Shown: positions 19,357-30,310 of the stretch, in pieces
How positions within the stretch are numbered: position 1 is the stretch's first letter
Layout: every line of letters starts with the position of its first letter
Assembly (NCBI RefSeq): GCF_000953855.2
Contig: NZ_DF970228.1
Span: 1 to 49,075 of the forward strand
Source: Mizugakiibacter sediminis
GTDB taxonomy: Bacteria; Pseudomonadota; Gammaproteobacteria; Xanthomonadales; Rhodanobacteraceae
Direction: 5' to 3'
DNA length: 49,075 nucleotides
Notes under the pieces: generated by a model
The model's database searches: none
What the model saw: only the letters and a program-made list of their open reading frames with translations
Told to the model about the DNA's origin: nothing
Translations under genes and position numbers: made by a program

Positions 19357-19878
19357 ATGAGCGCCCAAGCCGACTTCGTGCCGCTGAACCTGTGCGTGCT
19401 GACCGTCTCCGACACGCGCACGCCCGACACCGACGCCTCCGGCGACTTCCTCGTGCTCGCGCTGGGCGAAGCCGGCCACGCGCTGCACGACCGCGAGATC
19501 GTCAGGGACGACATCTACGCGATCCGCGCCATCGTCTCGCGCTGGATCGCCGATCCGAAGGCGCACGGCATCCTCGTCACCGGCGGCACCGGCTTCACCG
19601 GGCGCGATGCCACGCCCGAGGCGATCCGCCCGTTGCTGGACAAGGAAATGCCGGGCTTCGGCGAGATGTTCCGCGCGCTGTCGTTCGAGGAGATCGGCAC
19701 CTCGACGATGCAGTCGCGCGCGTTCGCCGGCCTCGCCAACGGCACCTTCGTGTTCTGCCTGCCCGGCTCGACCTCGGCCTGCCGCACCGCCTGGGACAAG
19801 CTGCTGAAGGCGCAGCTCGACGCGCGCACCAAGCCGTGCAACCTCGCCGGCCTGATGCCGCGGCTCGGCGAGCGCTGA
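19357..19878 (+). CDS. moaB: Molybdenum cofactor biosynthesis protein MoaB
   Basis: A 173-aa MogA/MoaB-fold protein that adenylylates molybdopterin before metal insertion. It begins [20 protein letters not shown] and has the MPT-binding loop [11 protein letters not shown], then [19 protein letters not shown] and [19 protein letters not shown]. The length is normal for MoaB. No other molybdenum cofactor gene is in the window. It precedes ppk2 by 80 bp. Confidence 0.93.
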   Translation: MSAQADFVPLNLCVLTVSDTRTPDTDASGDFLVLALGEAGHALHDREIVRDDIYAIRAIVSRWIADPKAHGILVTGGTGFTGRDATPEAIRPLLDKEMPGFGEMFRALSFEEIGTSTMQSRAFAGLANGTFVFCLPGSTSACRTAWDKLLKAQLDARTKPCNLAGLMPRLGER

Positions 19879-19958
19879 GGCCGGCGGGACGGCGCGCGCC
19901 GCCGCAACCGCATCCGGCGGAAGCCGCAGCGCGGCTCCCGCCCTACGCCGAGGCCGCC

Positions 19959-20726
19959 ATGAAACGCGACGATTACCAGGATGTGCTGAAGGGGCTGCAG
20001 CGCGAGCTGGTGGCGATGCAGAACGCGCTGGTGCGCGACGGCCGCCGCCTGGTGGTCGTGTTCGAGGGCCGCGACGCCGCCGGCAAGGGCGGCGCGATCA
20101 AGGCGATCACCGAGAAGCTCAACACGCGCGGCTACCGCATCGCCGCGCTGCCGAAACCCGATGAGCGCGAACGCACGCAGTGGTATTTCCAGCGCTACGT
20201 CGCGCACCTGCCCGCCGCCGGCGAGCTCGTGCTGTTCGACCGCAGCTGGTACAACCGCGCCGGCGTCGAGCGCGTGATGGGCTACTGCAGCGACGCCGAA
20301 TACCGGCGCTTCCTGCGCGAATGCCCGAAGTTCGAGCGCATGCTGGTCGACGATGGCATCCAGCTGCTGAAGTACTGGCTGGCGGTCGACCAGGCCGAGC
20401 AGGAGCAGCGCTTCGCCGAGCGCGCCGCCGATCCCGCCAAGCGCTGGAAGCTGTCGCCGATCGACCTGGTCGCGCGCGAGAAATACGCCGACTACGGCCG
20501 CGCCCGCGACCGCATGTTCGAAGCCACCCACACCGCCTGGGCGCCGTGGCACGTCGTCGACTTCAACGACCAGAAGCGCGGCCGCCTGAACCTGATCCGC
20601 CACCTGCTCGAGCAGGTGCCTCACGACGGCGCGGCGCAGCCTGCGGTGAAGCTGCCGCCGCTGAAGGGCAAGCCGAAGCGCGAGAAGCTCGAGGATGCGT
20701 CGCTGTGGGTGCGCGAGGCGTACTGA
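19959..20726 (+). CDS. ppk2: Polyphosphate kinase 2 family protein
   Basis: A 255-aa PPK2 enzyme using polyphosphate to phosphorylate nucleotides (or the reverse). The Walker A is in [16 protein letters not shown] (residues about 31-46), the lid and Walker B are in [19 protein letters not shown], and [15 protein letters not shown] and [20 protein letters not shown] follow. The start is ATG 19959; the longer upstream frame overlaps moaB and is not coding. The length fits the short single-domain (class I) form. The nucleotide preference cannot be told from the sequence. Confidence 0.93.
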   Translation: MKRDDYQDVLKGLQRELVAMQNALVRDGRRLVVVFEGRDAAGKGGAIKAITEKLNTRGYRIAALPKPDERERTQWYFQRYVAHLPAAGELVLFDRSWYNRAGVERVMGYCSDAEYRRFLRECPKFERMLVDDGIQLLKYWLAVDQAEQEQRFAERAADPAKRWKLSPIDLVAREKYADYGRARDRMFEATHTAWAPWHVVDFNDQKRGRLNLIRHLLEQVPHDGAAQPAVKLPPLKGKPKREKLEDASLWVREAY

Positions 20727-20854
20727 ACGAACGTGGAAGGCCGAGCGATATGGGAACGCCGGGAATCAAGACCTGAACGGGCTTCTCCCGCGGATCGACG
20801 GACCAAGCCCTCCATCGCTCATGCGGATGCCGGATCGCGGTCGCCGCTCACGAC

Positions 20855-21565
20855 CTACCACGTCCGCGACACGCTTAGCGTCCACGCATCGTCCACGGCG
20901 ACGGCGCGTGCGGGGTAGCCGAAGCGGTAGTAGGCGCCGCCGCGGTTGGCGATGCGGCGGAGTTGCAGGTCGTAGGCGCCGAGCGTCAGACCGGCGCCCG
21001 CGCTGGCGTCGTAGCGATAGCGGCTGGGCGCCTCGCCGCCGTAGCGGCCGTTGCCGCCATTGCGGCGCAGCACGCCGAGGTGGCCGAGCAGGCGCAGCCG
21101 CGGCGACAGCGGCAAGCTGCCGTTGCCTTCGACATAGAGCACCGGCGGCCCCTCGCCGAAATAGCGATGCGCGTAGTGCAGGCGCAATCCGAGGCGCTCG
21201 CCGGCGAGTCCGGCGTAGGCTTCGGCGTAGTCGTAGCCGCGGTCGCCGGTGAAGGCCGCGTAGTCCGCGCCGACGTCCCAGCTCAGCCCGGGACGCAGGC
21301 GACGCGCGTAGCCGAGATAAGGCAGCAGCTGCAGTTGCGCCCGCATGCCGGCGTCTCCGGCCAGGCGGACGCCGGAGGCGAGCGTGCCGGCGTACACGCC
21401 GCCGGGGCCGGCCCAGTTCAGCGCGAGCTGCGCGGCCGGATCGCCGTCACTCAGCGAGACGCCGCGGTAGCGGTAATCGGACAGCAGCGCGAAGCTGCCC
21501 GACACCTGGGCAGAGGCAGCGCCGGCGCAGAACAGCGCGCAGAGTACGACCGCATTTCGCAACAC
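20855..21565 (-). CDS. TorF-like outer-membrane porin-like protein (Gcw_chp)
   Basis: A 236-aa predicted beta-barrel. The signal peptide (1-19, ending AASA) is followed by SGSFALLSDYRYRGVSLSDGDPAAQ, the hallmark of the TIGR02001/TorF putative porin family, then alternating amphipathic strands and a terminal aromatic residue (VSRTW). The start is GTG 21565; the region just upstream has no strong ribosome site, but the stop of the S8 protease gene lies only 9 nt before it, so it probably depends on coupling. It is the last gene of the sigma/anti-sigma/protease operon. Its role there is unknown. Confidence 0.82.
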   Translation of the reverse strand: MLRNAVVLCALFCAGAASAQVSGSFALLSDYRYRGVSLSDGDPAAQLALNWAGPGGVYAGTLASGVRLAGDAGMRAQLQLLPYLGYARRLRPGLSWDVGADYAAFTGDRGYDYAEAYAGLAGERLGLRLHYAHRYFGEGPPVLYVEGNGSLPLSPRLRLLGHLGVLRRNGGNGRYGGEAPSRYRYDASAGAGLTLGAYDLQLRRIANRGGAYYRFGYPARAVAVDDAWTLSVSRTW

Positions 21566-21574
21566 CGGGGAATC

Positions 21575-22849
21575 TCATCGGCGCGGCATCCCGACCCCGG
21601 TTGCCGGCGCGCCGCAATCGCACGCGCAACGTCCGGCCGCCTGCACGACGGCCGCGCAGGCATCGATCGGCTTGGGCCGCTCGGAGCCCAAGCCTAGCGC
21701 AGTCCGCGCCGCCAGCGCATCGCGCAACTGGGTCGCGCTCATGCGCGGCCCGAGCTGGCGCAGCAGCGCGACCAGGCCGCTGACCTCGGCCGCGGCGAAC
21801 GAGGAGCCGCTGACCAGGCCGAAGCCGCCGCCCGGCGTGGTCGTCGGGATGTCGCGCGACGGCGCCAGCCAGACGCGCGAACGGCCGCCGACCGGATCGC
21901 CGGCCACCGCCAGCACGCCGTCGAGCGAGGCCGGGAAACCGCCGCCGGGCGCGTGCGCGTCGGCCGCGCCGACGACGGTGACGCCGCGCGCCATGGCGGC
22001 GTCCAGCAGCCGCTCGAGCAGCACGTCCGGCGGCCCGGTCAGGCTGAGGTTGAGGACCTGCGCATGCTGCAGCAATGCGAACTGCAGCGCCTTCGCCAGG
22101 GTGAAGCTGCTGCAGGCGGCGGCGCCGTCCGCGCCGGGCAACTGCCAGCAGGCGCGCAGCGCCAGCAGCCGCGCGTCCGGCGCGATGCCGGCGATGCCGA
22201 TGCCGTTGCCGGCGCGCGCGGCGATGATGCCGGCGACCTCGGTGCCGTGCGCCTCGGCGGGCACCGCGCCGTCGTCGACGAAGTTGCGCGCCTCGGCGAT
22301 CTGGCCGCGCAGGTCGGGATGGGCGAGGTCCACGCCCGTGTCCAGTTGCGCGACGACGACGTCGCGGCCGGTGGCGACCGCGTGCAGCTCCGACAGCCGC
22401 CAGCGCGACGCCGCCGGCTGCAGCGGGTACAGCGGGTCGTCGTCGCCCAGCGTGCGGTAGACGTGCAGCGGCTGCGCCCAGGCGACGCGCGGGTCGGCCG
22501 ACACTTGCCTGAGCAGCAGCGTGGCCGATGCGCCGGAAGGCAGCTCCATCAGCAGGCAGTCCACGCCCAGCGCCGGCATCGGCCATGCGTCGAGCAGGCG
22601 CAGCCCGTACTGGCGGGCGACGCGCTCGCCGAGGCGGCGCCGCGCCGTGTCGCCGCGCGCCATGTCGTAGCCGGCGGTGTAGCCGGCGTCGGGGCGGAAG
22701 TGCAGCGGCGGCGCATGCAGCATCACCAGGATCTGCTGCTGCGCCGCCTGCACCGGCGATGGCGCCGGCATGCCGCGCGGCTGCATCGTGGCGCAGCCGG
22801 CGACGGCCAGGCACAGCCACGGCAGCAGCGCGAAACGGCGCAGGTTCAC
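21575..22849 (-). CDS. Subtilisin-like (S8) serine protease lipoprotein
   Basis: A 424-aa S8 peptidase with a lipobox (LAVAGC, Cys19), so it is probably anchored at the periplasmic side of a membrane. Residues about 38-140 form a propeptide-like domain. The triad is Asp170 (QLDTGVD), His201 (EAHGTEVAG) and Ser350 (SGSSFAAAEVSG). The oxyanion-hole position, normally Asn in AAGN, appears as Asp297 (GAADAHAPGG), and the Pro of GTSMAAP is missing. The start is GTG 22849, overlapping the anti-sigma stop by 4 nt. Within the operon it is a candidate protease or sensor acting on the anti-sigma factor. This is inference from context and from the similarity of its N-domain to the anti-sigma C-domain. 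Confidence 0.9.
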   Translation of the reverse strand: MNLRRFALLPWLCLAVAGCATMQPRGMPAPSPVQAAQQQILVMLHAPPLHFRPDAGYTAGYDMARGDTARRRLGERVARQYGLRLLDAWPMPALGVDCLLMELPSGASATLLLRQVSADPRVAWAQPLHVYRTLGDDDPLYPLQPAASRWRLSELHAVATGRDVVVAQLDTGVDLAHPDLRGQIAEARNFVDDGAVPAEAHGTEVAGIIAARAGNGIGIAGIAPDARLLALRACWQLPGADGAAACSSFTLAKALQFALLQHAQVLNLSLTGPPDVLLERLLDAAMARGVTVVGAADAHAPGGGFPASLDGVLAVAGDPVGGRSRVWLAPSRDIPTTTPGGGFGLVSGSSFAAAEVSGLVALLRQLGPRMSATQLRDALAARTALGLGSERPKPIDACAAVVQAAGRCACDCGAPATGVGMPRR

Positions 22850-23499
22850 TTGCCGCCGTCCGCGTTCAGGCGTTCGACCAGCACCACGCCGCGCGCGGCG
22901 CGCAACGCCTCGAGCGCGCCCGTCTCGTGGCCGTCGGGCACGTCCAGCACATAGGCGCCGGTCTCGGTCGGGCCGTCGACGATGCGCGCGCCGCTGGCGC
23001 GCAGCAGGCGCCGCATCGCGGCCTCGTCGAGGCCCGGATCGAACACCACCACCAGGTCGCCGGCCGCGCGCGGCGGCTTGTCGGCCGCGCCGAGGGTGCG
23101 GTAGAGCGCCGGCCGGCCCTGGAACGCCAGCGCGCCGGCCAGCGCGGCGACCGCGGCGAATTGCGCGGCGACCGCCCAACGCAGCCACGGCCGGCTGCCC
23201 TTCCAGCCGCGGCGCAGCTCGCCGAACAGCGGGCGGCGGCCGCCGCCGGGTTCGGCATCGAGGCGCTCGCGCAGGCGCTGCAACGCCGGGCCGGCGTCGG
23301 CCGCCGCCTCGGCGCCGGCGCAGGCGGCCTGCAGTTCGCGCTGCCATGTCAGCTCGCGCTGGCAGCGCGCGCACTCCGTCAGATGCTGCTCGATCCGCGC
23401 CAGCTCCTCGCCTTCCAGCGTGCCGTTGACGTACCACGGCAGCAGGCGTTCCGCCTCGAGGTGCGCGGCGCCCTCGAACCTGAGCACGCGTCCGCTCAT
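22846..23499 (-). CDS. Transmembrane anti-sigma factor with propeptide-like outer domain
   Basis: A 217-aa protein in three parts. Residues 1-50 are a zinc-finger anti-sigma domain (ERLLPWYVNGTLEGEE and His39-x3-Cys43-x2-Cys46). A membrane helix lies at about 107-127. An outer domain at 148-212 (LVVVFDPGLDEAAMRRLLR, GARIVDGPTETGAYVLDVPDG, AARGVVLVERL) has the beta-alpha-beta pattern of subtilisin propeptide-like inhibitors. The inner domain should hold the sigma factor encoded just upstream (ATGA overlap at 23496-23499). The outer domain is unusual for anti-sigma factors and matches the N-domain pattern of the adjacent S8 protease, suggesting direct contact. Confidence 0.85.
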   Translation of the reverse strand: MSGRVLRFEGAAHLEAERLLPWYVNGTLEGEELARIEQHLTECARCQRELTWQRELQAACAGAEAAADAGPALQRLRERLDAEPGGGRRPLFGELRRGWKGSRPWLRWAVAAQFAAVAALAGALAFQGRPALYRTLGAADKPPRAAGDLVVVFDPGLDEAAMRRLLRASGARIVDGPTETGAYVLDVPDGHETGALEALRAARGVVLVERLNADGGK

Positions 23500-24095
23500 A
23501 TCGCGTCCTCCGCGTTGAGCGCGAGCAGCGTTTTCAGCTTGCGTCGCGCGTAGAACATGCGCGTCTTCACCGTGTCGACCGGGCAACCCATGATTTCCGC
23601 CACTTCGCGGCAGGCGTAGCCGTTGTAATAGGTCAGTTCGATCACCGCGCGCTGCTCCGCGGACAGCGCGCCCAGCGCCTGGCCGAGATGCGCGCGCCAT
23701 TGCTCGCGCTGCAGCACGCTTTCCGGCTGCGCGTGCGCCGGCACCGCCTCGTCGCCGTCCGCCGGCGGCACCGCATCGTCGACGCGGCTGAGCGCCTTCA
23801 GCGCCTGCCGGTAGGCGATGGCGAAGATCCACGTCGACACCTTGGACACGCGGTCGTAGGTGTGCGCCCGCCGCCACACCACCATCATGGTGTCGTTCAG
23901 CACTTCCTCGACCAGCGGCAGCCGCCGCGTCATGCGCTCCAGGAAGCGCCGCAGCCGCGGGTAGTAGGCGCGGTAGAGCGCTTCGAAGGCGGCGCGGTCG
24001 GCGGCGGCGACGCGGGCGACCAGCGCCGCCTCGTCCGGCGGCGCCGGCCGGCGTCCGGCATCGGGCCTTGCGTCTCGGCTATCCGCTCGCGGCAT
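23496..24095 (-). CDS. ECF-type RNA polymerase sigma factor
   Basis: A 199-aa sigma70-family factor. Region 2 lies at about 40-110 (ALYRAYYPRLRRFLERM, VEEVLNDTMMVVWRRA, STWIFAIAYRQALKAL) and region 4 at about 140-190 (LSAEQRAVIELTYYNGYACREVAEIMGC, VDTVKTRMFYARRKL). There is no region 1.1 or 3. It is the first gene of the four-gene operon and is followed by its likely anti-sigma factor with a 4-nt overlap. The candidate promoter at 24120-24146 lies just upstream, which would allow autoregulation. Confidence 0.93.
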   Translation of the reverse strand: MPRADSRDARPDAGRRPAPPDEAALVARVAAADRAAFEALYRAYYPRLRRFLERMTRRLPLVEEVLNDTMMVVWRRAHTYDRVSKVSTWIFAIAYRQALKALSRVDDAVPPADGDEAVPAHAQPESVLQREQWRAHLGQALGALSAEQRAVIELTYYNGYACREVAEIMGCPVDTVKTRMFYARRKLKTLLALNAEDAI

Positions 24096-24119
24096 GGGTC
24101 ATGAGCCTTTCCCGACGTG

Positions 24120-24146
24120 GATACGCCGCCATGCGGGTCCGGTTCA
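24120..24146 (-). promoter_or_regulatory. Candidate ECF-type promoter of the sigma/anti-sigma operon
   Basis: On the minus strand, TGAACC (24141-24146) is followed after 15 bp by CGTATC (24120-24125), 24 bp before the sigma-factor ATG. A -35 with AAC and a -10 with CGT are common in ECF promoters. The other sigma cassette has a similar pair at 44964-44990 with the same 15-bp spacer. A second TGAACC lies on the plus strand at 24189-24194, facing the TIGR03118 gene, but has no matching -10. Confidence 0.4.
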
Positions 24147-24301
24147 ATGCTCCGCCGCTCTTCCGTACGCGGCGGTATCGCGGGCGGGTGAACCGAATCC
24201 GCTTCCGCCTGGATGCACCCATGAGGAGTCGCGGCCGCTCGCAGCCGCGGCCCCGCGGCCGCCGTTCCGGCGCCCTTCCCTCTCTTTCGAGGATCCCTGT
24301 C

Positions 24302-25414
24302 ATGAAAGTCCGTCCAGGCATCGCACGCAGCGTCTGCGCTTCCCTGACGATGGCGCTCGTACTCCTCGCCGCGCCCGCGGCACAGGCCGCCGGTGGCTTC
24401 TACCGGCAGCACAACCTGGTGTCCGACGGCTTCGTCGCCGCCGACCATGCCGACGGCAACCTGGTCAACGCCTGGGGGCTGGCGTTCAACCCCTTCGGCT
24501 TCGCCTGGGTTGCCGACAATGAGACCGGTCTGGCGACTTTGTATGACGGCGCCGGCAACCCGCAGTCGCTGGTGGTGCACATCCCCACCCCGACCGACGC
24601 CGGCGGCGGCAACCCCACCGGCATCGTCTTCAACGGCTCCAGCGGCTTCGTCGTCGGCAACGGCGCGGCATCCGGCCCCAGCCGCTTCCTCTTCGCCACC
24701 GAGGACGGCGTGATCGCCGGCTGGGCGCCGAACGTGGATGCGACCCACGCCATCCGCGCCGGCGGCGACTTCGCCCATGGCGCGGTCTACAAGGGCCTCG
24801 CGCTCAGCAGCGGCGGCAACGGCCAGTTGCTGTACGCCACCGACTTCTTCAACGCCAAGGTGGACGTGTTCGACAGCGCGTTCCATCGGGTCGCGCTGGC
24901 GCCGGGCGCGTTCACCGATCCCGGCATCCCGCACGGCTTCGCGCCGTTCGGCATTCAAGCGATCAACGGCGACATCTACGTGTCCTACGCCAAACAGGGG
25001 CCGGGCAAGGTCGACGAGGAGGACGGCCCCGGCCTCGGCTTCGTCGACGCCTACGACCCCAACGGCAAGCTGCTGCGCCGCGTGGCCACGCGCGGCCTGC
25101 TCGACGCGCCCTGGGGCATGACGGTGGCGCCGGCGGGTTTCGGCCCCTTCGGCGGACGCCTGCTGATCGGCAACTTCGGCGACGGCCTCATCCACGCCTA
25201 CGACCTCGCCACCGACTTCCCGGTGGGCACGCTGCGCGGCGCCGACGGCCGGCCGATCCGCATCGACGGTCTGTGGGGCCTCGCTTTCGGCAGCGGCTTC
25301 AACGGCCAGCCGGTCGACACGCTGTTCTTCGCCGCCGGTCCCGACGACGAAGCGCACGGCCTGTACGGACGGCTGGACTTCGTGCCGGTCCGCCACGGTT
25401 CCGACCACGACTGA
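24302..25414 (+). CDS. Secreted TIGR03118 family protein
   Basis: A 370-aa protein with a signal peptide (about 1-30, ending AQAA) and a repetitive beta-propeller-like body: NLVNAWGLAFNPFGFAWVADN, LLYATDFFNAKVDVFDSAF, GFAPFGIQAINGDIYVSYAK, LLDAPWGMTVAPAGFGPFGG, IDGLWGLAFGSG. These are the signature segments of the TIGR03118 family, whose function is unknown. The start is ATG 24302. It is divergent from the ECF sigma factor across 206 bp, so it may be a target of that factor; that is inference. The C-terminus (DFVPVRHGSDHD) has no membrane anchor. Confidence 0.88.
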   Translation: MKVRPGIARSVCASLTMALVLLAAPAAQAAGGFYRQHNLVSDGFVAADHADGNLVNAWGLAFNPFGFAWVADNETGLATLYDGAGNPQSLVVHIPTPTDAGGGNPTGIVFNGSSGFVVGNGAASGPSRFLFATEDGVIAGWAPNVDATHAIRAGGDFAHGAVYKGLALSSGGNGQLLYATDFFNAKVDVFDSAFHRVALAPGAFTDPGIPHGFAPFGIQAINGDIYVSYAKQGPGKVDEEDGPGLGFVDAYDPNGKLLRRVATRGLLDAPWGMTVAPAGFGPFGGRLLIGNFGDGLIHAYDLATDFPVGTLRGADGRPIRIDGLWGLAFGSGFNGQPVDTLFFAAGPDDEAHGLYGRLDFVPVRHGSDHD

Positions 25415-25478
25415 TCGGCTTCGTCGCGGCGCCGGGCGGGCGCCCCATCCCATCCCCGGCCCGCCCGGCGTCGCGCCT

Positions 25479-25745
25479 TCAGCGCGTGTGGAAGCCGCGC
25501 AGCGCCTGCTCCGGCATCGGCTCGCGGCGCACCTCGGCGACGCGCGCCGCCGGCGGGCCTGCGTGCAGCCAGCGCTCCAGCGCTTCCAGCGCTTCCGCGC
25601 TGCCGCTGGCCAGCACTTCGACGCGGCCGTCCGCCAGATTGCGCGCGTGGCCGTTGACGCCGAGCTTCAGCGCCTGCTCGCGCGTGGAGGCGCGGAAGAA
25701 CACGCCCTGCACGTGGCCGCTGACGAGAAAGCGCGCGCAGGGCAT
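25479..25745 (-). CDS. acyP: Acylphosphatase
   Basis: An 88-aa enzyme hydrolysing acyl-phosphate bonds. The phosphate-binding motif GHVQGVFFRASTREQA with the catalytic Arg is near residues 10-25, and the catalytic Asn lies in VNGHARNLADGRVEVLASG. The length is typical. ATG 25745 lies 1 nt from the stop of the thioredoxin-like gene upstream, so the two are probably co-transcribed with the yihY-like gene. Confidence 0.95.
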   Translation of the reverse strand: MPCARFLVSGHVQGVFFRASTREQALKLGVNGHARNLADGRVEVLASGSAEALEALERWLHAGPPAARVAEVRREPMPEQALRGFHTR

Positions 25746-25746
25746 C

Positions 25747-28564
<2,818 letters not shown>

Positions 28565-28620
28565 TCGCGGCTTCGCCGGCGATGGCGCGCTCTCGCCGGC
28601 GCTGCGCAGGCGCCGCCGCC

Positions 28621-30276
28621 ATGAGCTTCGTCCAGTCCGCCCCGGAACTCGGCAACCAGTACCGCGACGACCGCGTGCTGCGCAGCTATCTGGCGCGGAC
28701 GCTGCCGGCGGCGCTGCGCGAGACGATCGAACCGGATCTCGAGCTGCTGGGCCAGCACGCCGCGGACGCGTGGAACGAACGCACGCACAGGCCGCGCAGC
28801 GAACCCGTGTTCACGCCGTGGGACGCCTGGGGCAACCGCGTCGACCGCATCGCCCTGACGCCGGCATGGCAGGAGGGACCGGGCATCGCCACCCGCCACG
28901 GCCTGATCGCCGCCGGCCACGACGAGGCGACGGGCGAGCACGCGCGCGTGCACCAGTTCGCGCTGGTCTACCTCTATCACGTCGCCAGCGAGTTCTACAC
29001 CTGTCCGCTGGCGATGACCGACGGCGCCGCCACCGCGCTGAAGGCCTCGGGCAACGCCGCGCTGATCGCGCGCGCCGTGCCGCGCTTCCTCAGCCGCGAT
29101 GCGGCGACGTTCTGGCTGTCCGGGCAGTGGATGACCGAGACCGCCGGCGGCTCCGACGTCGGCCGCAGCGAGACCGAGGCGCGCCGCGGCGCCGACGGCC
29201 AGTGGCGGCTGTACGGCCGCAAGTGGTTCACCTCGGCGGTGGTCGGCGAGGCCGCGCTGACGCTGGCGCGGCCCGAGGGCGTCGGCAGTGGCGGCTCCGC
29301 GCTGGCGATGTTCTATCTGGAGACGCACGACGCCGAGGGCCGCTGGCAGGGCGTGCGCATCGACCGCCTGAAGGACAAGCTCGGCACGCGCGAGCTGCCC
29401 ACCGCGGAGATCCACCTCGACGGCGCGCTGGCCACGCCGGTCGGCGAGCTGCGCAACGGCGTGCGCATGATCGCGCCGGTGCTGAACATCACGCGCTTGT
29501 GGAACGCGGTGTGCTCGCTGGCGACGATGCGCCGCTGCCTGGCGCTGGCGCGCGACTACGCGCACCGCCGCAGCGCGTTCGGCCGCACGCTGCTGGAACA
29601 GCCGCTGCACGTCGACACCCTGGCCGGCATGCAGGCCGAGTTCGAGGCCGCGTTCCATCTTTCCTTCCACGTCGCCGAACTGCTCGGCCGCGCGCAGGCC
29701 GGCGTCGCCTCTGCCGGCGAACGGGCGCTGCTGCGCCTGCTGACGCCGCTGGCCAAGCTGTGGACGGGCAAGCTGGCGGTGAAGATCGCCAGCGAGACGC
29801 TGGAGGCGTTCGGCGGCATGGGCTATCTCGAAGACACCGGCCTGCCGCAGCTGCTGCGCGACGCGCAGGTGTATCCGATCTGGGAAGGCACCACCAACGT
29901 GCTGGCGCTGGACGCGCTGCGCGTGCTGGAAGGCGGCGGCCTCGCGCCGTGGCGGCACGCCCTGGATGCGCTGCTCGATGCGACCGGCGCCGACCACGCC
30001 GCGATCCGCGCCGACGCCGACGCCGCCGAAGCCTGGCTGCGCGGCTGCGCCGACGACCGCCTGGCGCTGGAAGCCGGCGCGCGCGGGTTGGCGCTGACGC
30101 TGACGCGCTGCTTCGCCGCCGCGCTGCTGGCGCGGCATGCGGCGTGGGCGCTGTCGGTGCAGGCCGACCGCCGTCCGCATGCGGCGCTGCAGCGCTTCCT
30201 CGCCCACGGCCTGCAGCACCTGCGGCGCCACGACATCGACGACGCGGCCACGCTCGCCAACGATTTCCACCCTTGA
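28621..30276 (+). CDS. Acyl-CoA dehydrogenase, AidB-like
   Basis: A 551-aa FAD-dependent dehydrogenase of the AidB type. The N-terminal NQYRDDRVLRSYLARTLP, CPLAMTDGAA, GQWMTETAGGSDVGRSET, KWFTSAVVGE and GTRELPTAEIHLDGA are seen in order, then ETLEAFGGMGYLEDTGLPQLLRD and YPIWEGTTNVLALD. AidB of E. coli is linked to the alkylation response and binds DNA through a C-terminal domain; this protein is of similar length and keeps an Arg/Leu-rich C-terminus. The substrate is not known, and adaptive-response function is only inferred by family. The start is ATG 28621. Confidence 0.88.
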   Translation: MSFVQSAPELGNQYRDDRVLRSYLARTLPAALRETIEPDLELLGQHAADAWNERTHRPRSEPVFTPWDAWGNRVDRIALTPAWQEGPGIATRHGLIAAGHDEATGEHARVHQFALVYLYHVASEFYTCPLAMTDGAATALKASGNAALIARAVPRFLSRDAATFWLSGQWMTETAGGSDVGRSETEARRGADGQWRLYGRKWFTSAVVGEAALTLARPEGVGSGGSALAMFYLETHDAEGRWQGVRIDRLKDKLGTRELPTAEIHLDGALATPVGELRNGVRMIAPVLNITRLWNAVCSLATMRRCLALARDYAHRRSAFGRTLLEQPLHVDTLAGMQAEFEAAFHLSFHVAELLGRAQAGVASAGERALLRLLTPLAKLWTGKLAVKIASETLEAFGGMGYLEDTGLPQLLRDAQVYPIWEGTTNVLALDALRVLEGGGLAPWRHALDALLDATGADHAAIRADADAAEAWLRGCADDRLALEAGARGLALTLTRCFAAALLARHAAWALSVQADRRPHAALQRFLAHGLQHLRRHDIDDAATLANDFHP

Positions 30277-30310
30277 CGCGGCCGCGGCCGCATCCGCACG
30301 GAAACCCTCC

